64,000 bases of DNA from Phaeobacter inhibens DSM 16374 (GTDB taxonomy: Bacteria; Pseudomonadota; Alphaproteobacteria; Rhodobacterales; Rhodobacteraceae). The notes beneath the pieces were generated by a model. The model worked only from the letters and a program-made list of their open reading frames with translations, was not told where the DNA came from and made no database searches. Below, in pieces: positions 20,209-29,615 of the stretch (position 1 is the first letter of the stretch; the number at the start of each line of letters is the position of its first letter). Made by a program: the position numbers and the translations under genes. The stretch is taken from assembly GCF_000473105.1 (NCBI RefSeq), contig NZ_KI421498.1, positions 2,294,001 through 2,358,000 on the forward strand, in the 5' to 3' direction.

Positions 20209-20611
20209 ATCCCAAACCCACTGTCTCTAGCAATTCAACCGGAACCCAAACCCCCTATCCCGACAAAATTGATTACCCACGAATTAACCATCTCACAGGA
20301 AACAGTGAAAGTCACCATAAATAATACAACCTAAAGGATTTTAAAAAGTTTGAATAACGAACTTTTGTAGCAAGTCCAACTTAGCCTCGCCGTTGTTCGC
20401 AGGCACTCACAGTAGAGTACGTAATCTGTATGCAGGGCAGCGCTGGGTTTGGGACCAAACCCCCTCATCCTCATCGCCTCGTGACGCCAGTGCGAGGGCT
20501 AATGGTATAAAAAACAGAATCTTACAGGTCGAATACGAGGTTACATCTACCCTGCGCCCATTTCATGTGGGGTCGCTAGGTCAGCAAATACACGCAATAG
20601 TTGTCCTTGAG
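20209..20611. promoter_or_regulatory. Gap with repeated CCAAACCCCCT motifs upstream of the regulator
   Basis: 403 bp without a gene. CCAAACCCCCT followed by (C)ATCC occurs at 20246-20260 and 20455-20470, and a related CCCAAACCCA lies at 20211-20220 directly before the regulator start. At 20445-20462 the motif forms a perfect dyad GGGTTTGG-GA-CCAAACCC. These could be binding sites for the regulator read from 20208; this is inference. The rest is AT-rich. Confidence 0.45.
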
Positions 20612-21529
20612 TTAAATGCCCGGCACGAAGCGATACCCACCGCCGGTTGCCTCGACATACCCCATACCACCATCGGGCAGATGATAGCCCACAACCAACA
20701 GCTGTTCAGAGGCCAGTTGTTGTAACAGCTGCTGGCGCACCCGTGCCGCGGTAACTGGATCCTGATCTGACGCAATCTCCCAGCTCGGTTCAGAGAAACT
20801 GACATGAGCATTGGTAACTGCATCCCCCAAGATCATAATCCTGTCGGTTCCACGAGCGATCTCAAACGACATATGGCCAGGCGAATGGCCAAAGGTGGCG
20901 CGCGCAGCGATGCCGGGCAGGAGCTCGACACCGTCATCAAAGAGAGTGATTCCATCTGCCAGTATCTCCATTCGGCGACGCGCACCGACGGCCATGGACG
21001 CCCTGTCCTCGCCGATTGTATCGACAGTCGCCGGATCAAACCAATAGTCCCACTCCTGACGCCCCATCAAATGCTTTGCGTTGGCAAAAAGCGGATCGTC
21101 GAAATCGTCCAGAACCCCCCAGAGGTGGTCCGGATGGCAATGGGTGAAGACAACGTGGGTAATATCCTCGGGGCTGATCCCGGCCGCTGCCAATGCATCC
21201 GGCAACAGACCTGTCCCATCCTGAAAACCAGGCCCAGCACCCGCATCGAAGAGAACAATGCGATCCGCATCACGCAGAAGCGTGATATTGATCGCCGGCG
21301 TCAGCGGGTCGTCAGGAGTCATCCCATGCTTTGCCAGAACCGGCGCGAGCATGGCGGGATCTAGGTCACCGTATAAAAACGACGGTGGCAGACGCATCTG
21401 ACCATCGGACAGGCTGAGAACCTCCGCACCACCAAGCGAGACCCTGGTCTCGGCCCAGACGCGACCCGCTGGCAGCAAAGCCATCCCCGCCCCCAACCCC
21501 TGCACGAAACGCCGTCTTGTCACTGTCAT
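20612..21529 (-). CDS. Tat-exported MBL-fold metallo-hydrolase
   Basis: A protein of 305 residues starting at ATG 21529, which has a strong GGGAGG site; a 20-residue upstream extension is rejected. The N terminus is a twin-arginine signal (TRRRFVQGLGAGMALLPAG). The metallo-beta-lactamase metal motif HCHPDHLWG (HxHxDH form) is near residue 125, followed by GHSPGHMSFE with another metal-binding His. It probably hydrolyses an ester, lactone or phosphate in the periplasm with two zinc ions; the substrate is unknown. It sits downstream of livK but is separated by a strong terminator, so it has its own promoter. Confidence 0.88.
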   Translation of the reverse strand: MTVTRRRFVQGLGAGMALLPAGRVWAETRVSLGGAEVLSLSDGQMRLPPSFLYGDLDPAMLAPVLAKHGMTPDDPLTPAINITLLRDADRIVLFDAGAGPGFQDGTGLLPDALAAAGISPEDITHVVFTHCHPDHLWGVLDDFDDPLFANAKHLMGRQEWDYWFDPATVDTIGEDRASMAVGARRRMEILADGITLFDDGVELLPGIAARATFGHSPGHMSFEIARGTDRIMILGDAVTNAHVSFSEPSWEIASDQDPVTAARVRQQLLQQLASEQLLVVGYHLPDGGMGYVEATGGGYRFVPGI

Positions 21530-21623
21530 GATCTGCCTCCCTCGACACTCCTGAATGATATTCAAATATGTGCATGAAATGAAGCCCACTCAGACCTGAT
21601 CTCTCGGATTGTTTCCTCAGAAC

Positions 21624-21658
21624 AAAAAAGAGCCTGCAGATCGCAGTCTGCAGGCTCT
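21624..21658 (-). terminator. Rho-independent terminator after livK
   Basis: Perfect 12-bp stem AGAGCCTGCAGA / TCTGCAGGCTCT with a 6-nt loop, followed on the minus strand by a TTTTTTG run. It ends the liv transport operon. Confidence 0.93.
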
Positions 21659-21684
21659 CCATTTTCTCATTGCAGGAATACTGC

Positions 21685-22845
21685 TTACTTCCGGCTCAAT
21701 TCTTTCCAGAGACCATTTTCGACCACCGAAATAACAATGACATCGGCACCCCGATGATCATCGGGGCCATAGGTGATCTGCGTGTCAGTCAGCGCATCAA
21801 AGAAATCGAGGCTTTCCATCCCCTTGATGAAGCTATCATGCGTCAGCTCAGGGCCCGCCGCCTCCAGCGCGTTCACCACGGTATTGGCCGCACTATATCC
21901 AAGCATGGCAAAGCCACCGGCGGGCTGGCCGAACTTGGCCTCATAATCCGCCATAAACTTGGCAGGCACTTCATCATCGGCCCGTGCGATTAGATCCGCC
22001 CAGCCAGCTGCCGCATATAGCCCATCTGTCACACCACCAGGTACGGCGGCCACCACTTCAAGAAACCCGGCTGAGGTGTTGAGAAACTTCACATCTGTCC
22101 AGCCCAATTTCTTGGCTGTGCCAACCACTGTGATCCCCTGGCGTACACCAAGCGCCATAGTCACGACATCGCAACCTTCCGCCTTCAGCTTTGTGAGGGA
22201 GCCGACAAAATCCAGTTCGTCCGGTTTGTGTGTGGTCTCTGCGGCGAAACGCAAGCCCAAGTCGGCGGCAATATCCGCGCTGCCCTCCCTGATCTCCTTG
22301 CCAAAGTCGGACGGGATGTACATGGAGCAGACTTCCTTGGCATCGAACTCCTCCGCTAGGTAGCTCACCCCGGCCTGCACCTGATCGTAGTAGCTGGAAA
22401 AGCCGATGAATTTATTGTCCACCGGGTCCTGCAACATCTGACGCGCAGCAGTCAGCGGGCTGATATTGGGAATGCCTTTCGGGTCGAGCAGTTTGAAACC
22501 TGCGATATTCATCGGCGTCCCAAGCGACAACAGCATCGCAAAAACCTGATCGCGGTTCAGAAGCTTGTTGTAGCCCTGCATGGCCCGCGGGATCTGGTAG
22601 CCGTTGTCTTCCACCACAAAACGGATCTGACGGCCATGGACGCCGCCATTGGCATTGGCTTCATCAAAACGCAGATTGGCGCCATTTACCGCAGGAACGC
22701 CCACAGCAGCAAAGATACCGCTCAGGTCACTCACCGACCCCAACACGATTTCACTGTCACTGACACCCTGAGTGTCCGCCATCGCCTGTGGCGCAAGCCC
22801 GGCTGCCAGAGCTACCCCGACAAGCTTCGCTGTCCATGTCTTCAT
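21685..22845 (-). CDS. Branched-chain-amino-acid-type ABC transporter binding protein
   Basis: Periplasmic binding protein of 386 residues, family type I (LivK/HAAT). Signal peptide MKTWTAKLVGVALAAGLAPQ then AMA|DTQGVSD. The typical N-terminal motif IVLGSVSDLSGIFAAVG and the later GGVHGRQIRFVVEDNGY are present. It is the last gene of a cluster with a permease pair and two ATPases. Family members bind amino acids, but also short carboxylates, urea and aromatic acids; the acyl-CoA ligase gene in this cluster makes a carboxylic acid a likely ligand. That is inference. Confidence 0.88.
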   Translation of the reverse strand: MKTWTAKLVGVALAAGLAPQAMADTQGVSDSEIVLGSVSDLSGIFAAVGVPAVNGANLRFDEANANGGVHGRQIRFVVEDNGYQIPRAMQGYNKLLNRDQVFAMLLSLGTPMNIAGFKLLDPKGIPNISPLTAARQMLQDPVDNKFIGFSSYYDQVQAGVSYLAEEFDAKEVCSMYIPSDFGKEIREGSADIAADLGLRFAAETTHKPDELDFVGSLTKLKAEGCDVVTMALGVRQGITVVGTAKKLGWTDVKFLNTSAGFLEVVAAVPGGVTDGLYAAAGWADLIARADDEVPAKFMADYEAKFGQPAGGFAMLGYSAANTVVNALEAAGPELTHDSFIKGMESLDFFDALTDTQITYGPDDHRGADVIVISVVENGLWKELSRK

Positions 22846-22890
22846 CTGCGCTTACTCCCTTGTGTCCCCCGGCGCGGATGCGCCTGTTTG

Positions 22891-24828
22891 TCAGTACATC
22901 TGGTCGATCAGGTTCTTGTGCTTTTTCTCCACCAGCCCGCGTTTCAACTTCATCGTTGCGGTCAGTTCGTCATCTTCAGCCGTCAGCAGGACGTTGATCA
23001 GGCGGAAATCCTTGATCTGTTCGACCCGCGCGAAATCCCTGTTCACCGCGTCGACCTCCCCCCGGATCAGATCAACAACCTGTTCCGCCGCGCAGAGCGA
23101 GGCAAAATCACTAAACGGGATTTTTCGGTCCTGGGCAAATTTCTCGACGTTTTCCTGATCAATCATAATCAGGCAGGTCAGGAATTTGCGCCGATCACCA
23201 ATCACAACTGCGTCGGAAATATAGTGGCTGAATTTCAACCGGCTCTCGATTTCCGCCGGGGTGATATTTTTCCCACCAGCGGTGATAATAATGTCCTTGA
23301 TCCGCCCGGTGATGGTTAAAAAACCTGCATCATCCAGCTGTCCGACATCGCCTGTACGCAGCCAGCCGTCCTCGGTGTAGGTTTCAGCGGTTTTTTCGGG
23401 CTTGTTCCAGTAGCCCTGGAAATTATTCAGCCCCCAAAGTTGGATCTCGCCATCCGGCGCGATGCGGATCTCGACACCCGGCACCGCCTGGCCAACGGTG
23501 CCCGGACGATGCGACAAGACCCGGTTGGCAGCGGTCAGACCGGCGTTTTCGGTCATCCCGTAGCCTTCAATCAGAGGCACCCCGATCGACCAGTACCAGC
23601 GTAGCAACTCAGGTGAGATCGGTGCCGCACCCGTGCCGCCCCGGCGCAACCGGTCCAGCCCCAGCATGCGGCGCAGATTACGCAGGACCAGCAGATCCCA
23701 GATCCGGTAGCGCAGGGCAATGCCGGACGGGACGGGTTTTGCGGCAAGCACATAGTTGGCCCGCGCCGCGCCCGCCGCAACCGCCCGGTTGAAGGCCCAG
23801 CGGCCCAGCCATGTCGCCTCCTGCGCCAGCACCAGAACGCGGGAATAGACTTTCTCCCAGACGCGCGGCACCGCAAAGAAGGTTGCAGGCGAGACCTCCT
23901 GAATATTGTCAAATACCGTTTCCGGGCTTTCAGCGAAGTTGACCGTACTGCCCGCCGCCATGGGCAGATAGACTGAGACATTGCGCTCAAGAATATGGCA
24001 GAGCGGCAGGAAACACAGCTGTTCATCCGTGGCGTAGCATTCCAGCGACCGCGCGCCGGACTCCATCGTGGCCAGAATATTCTCATGCCTCAGCATGGCG
24101 CCCTTAGGCAGACCGGTGGTGCCCGAGGTATAGATCAGCAGCGCAGTGTCATCCGGCCGAGATCGTGCCACCGCATCCTCGAACGCCGTTGGGTTGGCGA
24201 TTTTGTAGGCCGCCCCCTGATCATAGAGCTGATCAAGAAACAGACATTTTTCATGCCGGAGATCATGCAGCCCGTCGCGGTCCAGAATGATCACCCAGCG
24301 CAGGTGCGGAACCTCCGCCTCGATCTCCAGAAACTTGTCCAGCTGTTCGTCATTCTCCACCACCAGAAACCGGCTGCCGCTGTCGTTGACCAGATAGGCC
24401 AGCTGCTGCGCTGAATCCGTGGTGTAGACCCCCGAGGCAATTGCTCCAGCGCCCTGAATACCCATATCGAGGTAGAGCCATTCCTTGCGATCCTCGCTGA
24501 GGATTGAGACCACTTCGCCGCGCTCCAGCCCAAGCGCCATCAGTCCGAGACCGATCTTCTCGGCGTGGTCCCAATAGTCCTGCCAGGAATAGGCCTTCCA
24601 GATGCCCATGTCCTTTTCCCGGTGAGCGGTGCGAGGGCCAAGCGTGCGGCAGCGCAAGGCAAACAACTTCGCCACCGTATCGCAGCGATCTACCATGACC
24701 GGCCGCTGCCCGGGCGTCGCGTTGTAGCTGGCACCATTCAGCACAACCTGAGGCAACAGGGCCGTTTCCCCGTCCTGCTCTGCTCTGCGATCTGCCGCCA
24801 CCACTGTCTGTGTCACCGTTATCCCCAT
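22891..24828 (-). CDS. AMP-forming acyl-CoA ligase (long-chain FadD15-like)
   Basis: A protein of 645 residues of the ANL superfamily. The P-loop-like A3 motif LLIYTSGTTGLPKGAML is near residue 210, the A5 motif GYGMTENAGL near 415, and TGDVGQLDDAGFLTITGRIKD and AGGKNITPAEIE near 500-530; the C-terminal lysine motif is replaced by family-typical MKLKRGLVEKKH. It activates a carboxylic acid to its CoA thioester using ATP. It lies between livF (upstream in the transcript, 43-bp gap) and livK, suggesting that the imported compound is activated immediately on entry. Confidence 0.9.
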   Translation of the reverse strand: MGITVTQTVVAADRRAEQDGETALLPQVVLNGASYNATPGQRPVMVDRCDTVAKLFALRCRTLGPRTAHREKDMGIWKAYSWQDYWDHAEKIGLGLMALGLERGEVVSILSEDRKEWLYLDMGIQGAGAIASGVYTTDSAQQLAYLVNDSGSRFLVVENDEQLDKFLEIEAEVPHLRWVIILDRDGLHDLRHEKCLFLDQLYDQGAAYKIANPTAFEDAVARSRPDDTALLIYTSGTTGLPKGAMLRHENILATMESGARSLECYATDEQLCFLPLCHILERNVSVYLPMAAGSTVNFAESPETVFDNIQEVSPATFFAVPRVWEKVYSRVLVLAQEATWLGRWAFNRAVAAGAARANYVLAAKPVPSGIALRYRIWDLLVLRNLRRMLGLDRLRRGGTGAAPISPELLRWYWSIGVPLIEGYGMTENAGLTAANRVLSHRPGTVGQAVPGVEIRIAPDGEIQLWGLNNFQGYWNKPEKTAETYTEDGWLRTGDVGQLDDAGFLTITGRIKDIIITAGGKNITPAEIESRLKFSHYISDAVVIGDRRKFLTCLIMIDQENVEKFAQDRKIPFSDFASLCAAEQVVDLIRGEVDAVNRDFARVEQIKDFRLINVLLTAEDDELTATMKLKRGLVEKKHKNLIDQMY

Positions 24829-24871
24829 CCGCGCTTGAACCCGTGTTTTTGCGCCTGTTCAGGCATCTTGG

Positions 24872-25645
24872 TCAGCGCCATGTTTTCTTGCGCTTCCAGC
24901 GTTTTTCACTACGTTGCCCTGCTTCCTGATGGCCCAGGTAGAATGACTTGATGTCCTCGCTCTCCATCAGCCGGTCGGCGCTGCCGTCCATGACAATGCG
25001 CCCGATTTCCATGACATAACCGACATGAGCCAGTTCAAGCGCGATGCGGGCGTTCTGTTCCACCAACATCATGGTCACCCCCTCGTCTCGGTTCAGTCGT
25101 TTGAGGATGCCGAAAATTTCCTGCACCAGTAGCGGCGACAGCCCCAGGCTTGGCTCATCCAGAAGCATGATCCGCGGGCGCAGCATCAAACCGCGGCCAA
25201 TCGCCAGCATCTGCTGCTGGCCACCCGACAGCGTCCCGGCCTCCTGATGGCGCCGCTCCGCCAGAATGGGAAAATAGTCGAACACCATCTGGCGGTCACG
25301 CTCGATCTCCGCCTGATCGCGCCGGGTGTAGGCACCCAGTGTCAGGTTTTCCTCAACACTCAGAAGGGGAAAAACCTCCCGCCCCTCCGGCACATGCACG
25401 ATGCCGCGCCGAACGATACGGTGCGGTTCTTCGCCTTGGATCTCTTCACCATTAAAACTGACACTGCCCTTTTCAGGATCCATGATCCCCGAGATCGTCT
25501 TTAGCAGCGTCGACTTCCCAGCCCCATTTGCGCCCAGAACAGTGACAATCTGACCGGCCTGCACCGACAGGGAGACACCGCGAATGGCCATGATGGGGCC
25601 GTAGAAACTCTCCAGATTGCGGATATCCAACAAGGCTGCGCCCAT
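24872..25645 (-). CDS. livF: Branched-chain-type ABC transporter ATPase LivF
   Basis: A protein of about 257 residues; ATG 25645 overlaps the livG stop (a GTG one codon earlier is also possible). Walker A GANGAGKST near residue 38, signature LSGGQQQM near 137, Walker B IMLLDEPSLGLSP near 157, H-loop VEQNA. Small LivF-type ATPase that pairs with LivG. The C-terminal tail is basic (RSEKRWKRKKTWR), slightly longer than usual. Confidence 0.9.
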   Translation of the reverse strand: MGAALLDIRNLESFYGPIMAIRGVSLSVQAGQIVTVLGANGAGKSTLLKTISGIMDPEKGSVSFNGEEIQGEEPHRIVRRGIVHVPEGREVFPLLSVEENLTLGAYTRRDQAEIERDRQMVFDYFPILAERRHQEAGTLSGGQQQMLAIGRGLMLRPRIMLLDEPSLGLSPLLVQEIFGILKRLNRDEGVTMMLVEQNARIALELAHVGYVMEIGRIVMDGSADRLMESEDIKSFYLGHQEAGQRSEKRWKRKKTWR

Positions 25646-26412
25646 CACACCGCCCCCGCGCCCAGGTAGGCCTCGATCACCGCAGGATTGGCCTGAACCT
25701 CAGCCGGGGTGCCCTCCGCCAATTTGGCACCATCCGCCAGCGCCAGCACACGGTCCGATACGCTGGAGACCAGCCCCATATCATGTTCCACCATAAGAAC
25801 GGTGATCCCCATCTGCTTTCGGATATCATCGATCCACCAGCGCATGTCCTGAGTTTCTTCAACCGACAGGCCGGAGGCGGGTTCATCCAAGAGCAAAAGG
25901 CGCGGGCCCAATGCCAGCGCGCGACCCAGTTCAACTACCTTGCGCACCCCATATGGCAGCCCGGCGATCATCTTGTCGCGGTAGGCCTGCAAGTCAAGAA
26001 AGTCGATCACCTCTTCCACCGCGGCCCGGTGGCGCCGCTCTTCGCGCCGGACGCGCGGCGTGAAGAACAGCTCTTCCATCAGCGTGCTGCGTCGGTGGCG
26101 ATGCCGCCCGACCAGCAGGTTCTGCAACACGGTCGCATGGTCGAACAGCTCGATATTCTGGAATGTCCGTGCGACACCCAAATCGGCGACCGCATCGGCT
26201 TTGGACTGCAGCAGGTCCCGCCCGTCAAAACTCAGACGCCCCGAATGCGGTTGGTAGAACCGGGAAATCAGATTGAAAACCGTCGACTTACCCGCCCCGT
26301 TAGGGCCGACGATGGCGTAGACCTCTCCCTCCTCGACCGAGAAGCTGAGGTCATTCACCGCCACCACGCCTCCAAATTTCAGCGTCGCGTGTTCGATCTC
26401 CAACAGGCTCAT
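25645..26412 (-). CDS. livG: Branched-chain-type ABC transporter ATPase LivG
   Basis: A protein of 255 residues. Walker A GPNGAGKSTVFN near residue 36, the LivG-type insert after it (SRFYQPHSGRLSFDGRDL), the signature region appears as GLPYGVRKVVELGRAL (a degenerate LSxG motif typical of LivG), Walker B LLLLDEPASGLS. It overlaps livM by 4 bp and livF by 1-3 bp. Confidence 0.9.
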   Translation of the reverse strand: MSLLEIEHATLKFGGVVAVNDLSFSVEEGEVYAIVGPNGAGKSTVFNLISRFYQPHSGRLSFDGRDLLQSKADAVADLGVARTFQNIELFDHATVLQNLLVGRHRHRRSTLMEELFFTPRVRREERRHRAAVEEVIDFLDLQAYRDKMIAGLPYGVRKVVELGRALALGPRLLLLDEPASGLSVEETQDMRWWIDDIRKQMGITVLMVEHDMGLVSSVSDRVLALADGAKLAEGTPAEVQANPAVIEAYLGAGAV

Positions 26413-27494
26413 CTGAGGCGCTCCGTCTTGAGATAGGATTTCTGGCGGCGGAACATGTCTTTGCGGGCAAAGGGGAACAGCTCAAACCAGATGCGGATCT
26501 TCAGCCATCGCCCATAAAGCCCCATCGGCTCAAACAGGATGAACAGGATCAGGATCATGCCAAAGACGCCGGTTTCCAGCCCCGGAATGGCGACACCACT
26601 GCCCAGAACACTGTCTTTGAGGATCGACAGCCCCTGCGGCAGGAACGCAACCACCACCGCTCCAAAGAACGCACCGTGAATAGATCCAAGCCCCCCGATG
26701 ACGATCATCATCAGCAAGGTGATGGAGATCACCAAGGAGAATGTCTCATTGTTGAAAGCGCCCGCATAATATCCCATCAACGCCCCGGCCCAACCGGTGA
26801 TCATGCAACTCAGCCCGAAAGCGGTCGCCTTGGTGCGGGCAATATGAACACCCATCGCGGTGGCGCTGACCTCGCTGTCGCGCACCGCAGCAAACGCCCG
26901 GCCAAGCGGTGAGCGCAGCAGATTTCGATAAAACAACGTGCAGATTACCGTAACGCCGAGCACGAGATAGTAGAACCGCACCGGCATCGTCCAACGCTCG
27001 ATCTCAATACCGAACAAGCGGATCACATCGGGGAATTTACCCGAAACACCGCCAGTCCAGGGTTCCAGCAAAACGATGATATCATCGGCGAGGATCGACA
27101 GGGCAATCGTCGCAATGGCGAGGTATATCCCATGCAGGCGCAGCGCCGGAATAGCGATGATGCCCCCCACGATCCCCGTAATCACACCCGCCAATGGAAA
27201 GGCCACTATAAAAGGCAGACCCTGTTCGATCAGGATGGTATTGGCGTAGCAGCCAATTGCCAGAAACGCCGCATGCCCGAGGCTGGCCTGACCGGTTTGC
27301 CCAGTCAGCAGCATCAGCCCCAGTCCTGCAATCGCCCAGATCAGCACATTGGTGACTTCGCCGATGTAGAACTCATTGATCAGCAGCGGCAGCGCCAATG
27401 CCAACATGACCAACGCGCCGTAGACCAGCAGGCTGTGGCGGTCTGGAAACAGGCGAATATCGTGATCGTAGCTGGTTTTGAATTGGATCCGCAT
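26409..27494 (-). CDS. livM: Branched-chain-type ABC transporter permease LivM
   Basis: Inner-membrane protein of 361 residues from ATG 27494, 4 bp after livH; a longer frame would run back into livH and is rejected. Around ten hydrophobic segments, with the LivM signature GQTGQASLGHAAFLAIGCY near residue 75 and GLGSIHGAFFGAVVVAFL near 290. It forms the channel with LivH. Confidence 0.9.
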   Translation of the reverse strand: MRIQFKTSYDHDIRLFPDRHSLLVYGALVMLALALPLLINEFYIGEVTNVLIWAIAGLGLMLLTGQTGQASLGHAAFLAIGCYANTILIEQGLPFIVAFPLAGVITGIVGGIIAIPALRLHGIYLAIATIALSILADDIIVLLEPWTGGVSGKFPDVIRLFGIEIERWTMPVRFYYLVLGVTVICTLFYRNLLRSPLGRAFAAVRDSEVSATAMGVHIARTKATAFGLSCMITGWAGALMGYYAGAFNNETFSLVISITLLMMIVIGGLGSIHGAFFGAVVVAFLPQGLSILKDSVLGSGVAIPGLETGVFGMILILFILFEPMGLYGRWLKIRIWFELFPFARKDMFRRQKSYLKTERLR

Positions 27495-27498
27495 CGTC

Positions 27499-28374
27499 TC
27501 AGACCTTCTTCGTGCGGACTTGGCTGAACAGGCCATGTGGGCGGAACAATAGAACGGCCAGCAACAGCACATAGGGGGCAATCTGTGAATACCCTGCCGC
27601 GAGATATCGCGCGGCAAAGGGTTCAATGACGCCCACGATCACCCCCCCTGCCAGGGCGCCCGGCAGCGAACCGAAACCGCCAATGACTGCCGCTGCGAAA
27701 GCCTTGATCCCCAGCAGCCCCGCATTCGGATCAATCGCCCCTTTGGAAGCAAAGAGAATGCCTGCAACCGCCGCAGTTGCCCCGGAGAGCCCCCAGATCA
27801 GCCCCTGTACCCGTTTGACAGGAATGCCCATGAAATAAGCCGCCATCTGGTTCTGACTGGCCGCCTGCATCGCCAATCCCAGTTTGGTGCGCTGAAAGAA
27901 CTGATAGAGCGACCAGGTCAGCAGCACGGTCACAATTATGATCGCCAGATCCGCCAATCCCAGCACAACCCCTGCGAGTTGCACATCACCTAGGGCAAGC
28001 GGGCTTTCCAGCGTTTGCGGCTCATGCCCCCAGATGGCGCCCGCGAAAAACCGGATAACAAAGCCGAGCGCGATGGTCAGAATAACCACCGCCGTCTGGT
28101 TCTGACCGAAAAGATGGCGCAGGATCACCAGATCCAGCAGATACCCAAGCCCGGCCATGATCGCGATCGACAAGGGGGCCGCCAGCCAGAACGGCAGATG
28201 CAGATATTCGGCGTTGGTCAGCCCCAGCGTGACAAAGGCGCCGAGCATCATGAAATCGCCCTGGGCGAAATTGACCGCTTCGGTCGCCTTGTAGATCAGC
28301 ACAAAGCCAAGCGCGATCAGACCGTAAACACAGCCATTCGCAAGCCCGCTGACCAGCAGCTGCACTCCGTCCAA
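27499..28374 (-). CDS. livH: Branched-chain-type ABC transporter permease LivH
   Basis: Permease of 291 residues with about eight membrane segments. The LivH signatures are LVSGLANGCVYGLIALGFV at the N terminus, EAVNFAQGDFMMLGAF near residue 32 and AAVIGGFGSLPGALAGG near 228. It is the first gene of the cluster livH-livM-livG-livF-ligase-livK, all on the minus strand; the promoter should lie in the 237-bp gap to pcaQ. Confidence 0.92.
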   Translation of the reverse strand: MDGVQLLVSGLANGCVYGLIALGFVLIYKATEAVNFAQGDFMMLGAFVTLGLTNAEYLHLPFWLAAPLSIAIMAGLGYLLDLVILRHLFGQNQTAVVILTIALGFVIRFFAGAIWGHEPQTLESPLALGDVQLAGVVLGLADLAIIIVTVLLTWSLYQFFQRTKLGLAMQAASQNQMAAYFMGIPVKRVQGLIWGLSGATAAVAGILFASKGAIDPNAGLLGIKAFAAAVIGGFGSLPGALAGGVIVGVIEPFAARYLAAGYSQIAPYVLLLAVLLFRPHGLFSQVRTKKV

Positions 28375-28611
28375 ATTGTCCTCCCCTGCCCGTTCAGGGC
28401 GGTTTTCGCGTATTTTTGTTCGATGCAGACCTCCTCAAGCCCGCTCGCTACGGCGACTAAACCCAGAGTAGAGAGATAGATTTTCACCTGTCAATGCACG
28501 CGACCCTGCGTCAGAGCCAGAAAAACAGGCTACCAGTTTCGCAGGAAGCACCTAACATTCGCGCCGGATCTACAGCCCGCAGCAGCACCGAAACAGGCCG
28601 CGTCTTCGCTG

Positions 28612-29529
28612 TCAGCTGCAGACATTCTTCAGTGCGGCGCAAAATCTGGCCGCGGCTGGGGACAGGCGGTGTTCACTGCGCAAGCACAGCCCAACCGGCC
28701 CACGGGTGCTGTCCGTATCCAATGGCAACGCCACCAGAACTCCGCTAGCAAGATCGGATCGCACAACACCGTGGCTGATCACCCAGATTGCCTGATGTGC
28801 CAACGTAAACTGGCGGCCGAACGTCGAAGACACCGTCTCGATGGCCGCATCAGGCATGGGAATGCCCTGCTCCAGGAACATCCGCTCAACCGATGAACGT
28901 ATGATCGACGCCGGTGGCGGCATCAGTACCGGATACTTGCCGAACAGCGCATCCGGCAACTGTGCGGCATCCAGCCTTGTCAGCGGATGGTCAGGCGCCA
29001 CAACCACCGTTACCCGTTCGCGAAACAGCGGATCGAAATCCAGCCCAACCATGTTTTCAGGGGCGGGCAAACGCCCGACCACGACGTCCAGTTCTCCCCG
29101 TCGCAACAGATCGAGGAGATATTGATTGTCACCCGACATCACCGAAAACCGGTTGCGCCCGCCTTGCTCCCAGATACTGGCCAGTGCTTCTGGTACCACG
29201 GTGGCCGACACCGTCGGCAAAGCACCAATTGTGACTTTCGATCCTTCTGCCGCATCCAGCCCGCGCAGCATCTCAACACCATCACGCGTCAGCGCCAGAC
29301 TGCGCCCGGCATAGTCCCGAAACATCTCGCCATAGGCAGACAGACGAATACCGCGTCCGTGCTTCTCCACTAGCGGCTTCTCACATACCGCTTCCAGCTC
29401 ACGCAGGGCGCGCGTCACCGCCGGTTGGGTCATACCCAACCGCTCCGCAGCCTGGGTGACGCTCATCTTTCGCGCAACCTCGACAAAGACCTCCAGATGG
29501 CGGAGTTTCAACTGAGACGAAAGGCGCAT
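28612..29529 (-). CDS. pcaQ: LysR-family regulator of the protocatechuate operon
   Basis: A protein of 305 residues. The N-terminal LysR winged helix is clear (LKLRHLEVFVEVARKMSVTQAAERLGMTQPAVTRALRELE, residues 7-46 in pieces), followed by a LysR substrate-binding domain. It is divergent from pcaC-H-G with a 86-bp gap, the same arrangement as PcaQ in other alphaproteobacteria, where the inducer is beta-carboxy-cis,cis-muconate. Assignment rests on this context plus PcaQ-like length and sequence style. Confidence 0.9.
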   Translation of the reverse strand: MRLSSQLKLRHLEVFVEVARKMSVTQAAERLGMTQPAVTRALRELEAVCEKPLVEKHGRGIRLSAYGEMFRDYAGRSLALTRDGVEMLRGLDAAEGSKVTIGALPTVSATVVPEALASIWEQGGRNRFSVMSGDNQYLLDLLRRGELDVVVGRLPAPENMVGLDFDPLFRERVTVVVAPDHPLTRLDAAQLPDALFGKYPVLMPPPASIIRSSVERMFLEQGIPMPDAAIETVSSTFGRQFTLAHQAIWVISHGVVRSDLASGVLVALPLDTDSTRGPVGLCLRSEHRLSPAAARFCAALKNVCS

Positions 29530-29548
29530 ATCATTTTCGACATAAAAC

Positions 29549-29567
29549 TATCCATATTGCAGGATTA
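29549..29567. promoter_or_regulatory. Candidate PcaQ-binding dyad in the pcaQ-pcaC gap
   Basis: Imperfect dyad TATCC-ATATTGCA-GGATTA in the divergent promoter region, with arms ATCC at 29550-29553 and GGAT at 29562-29565. LysR-type sites typically have a short dyad of this spacing upstream of the regulated promoter. I infer that it is the recognition site; the -35/-10 boxes of pcaC are not certain. Confidence 0.45.
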
Positions 29568-29615
29568 TACAGACCAATTACGATATGAGATAACACATAG
29601 CGAATGGAGAAGCAG

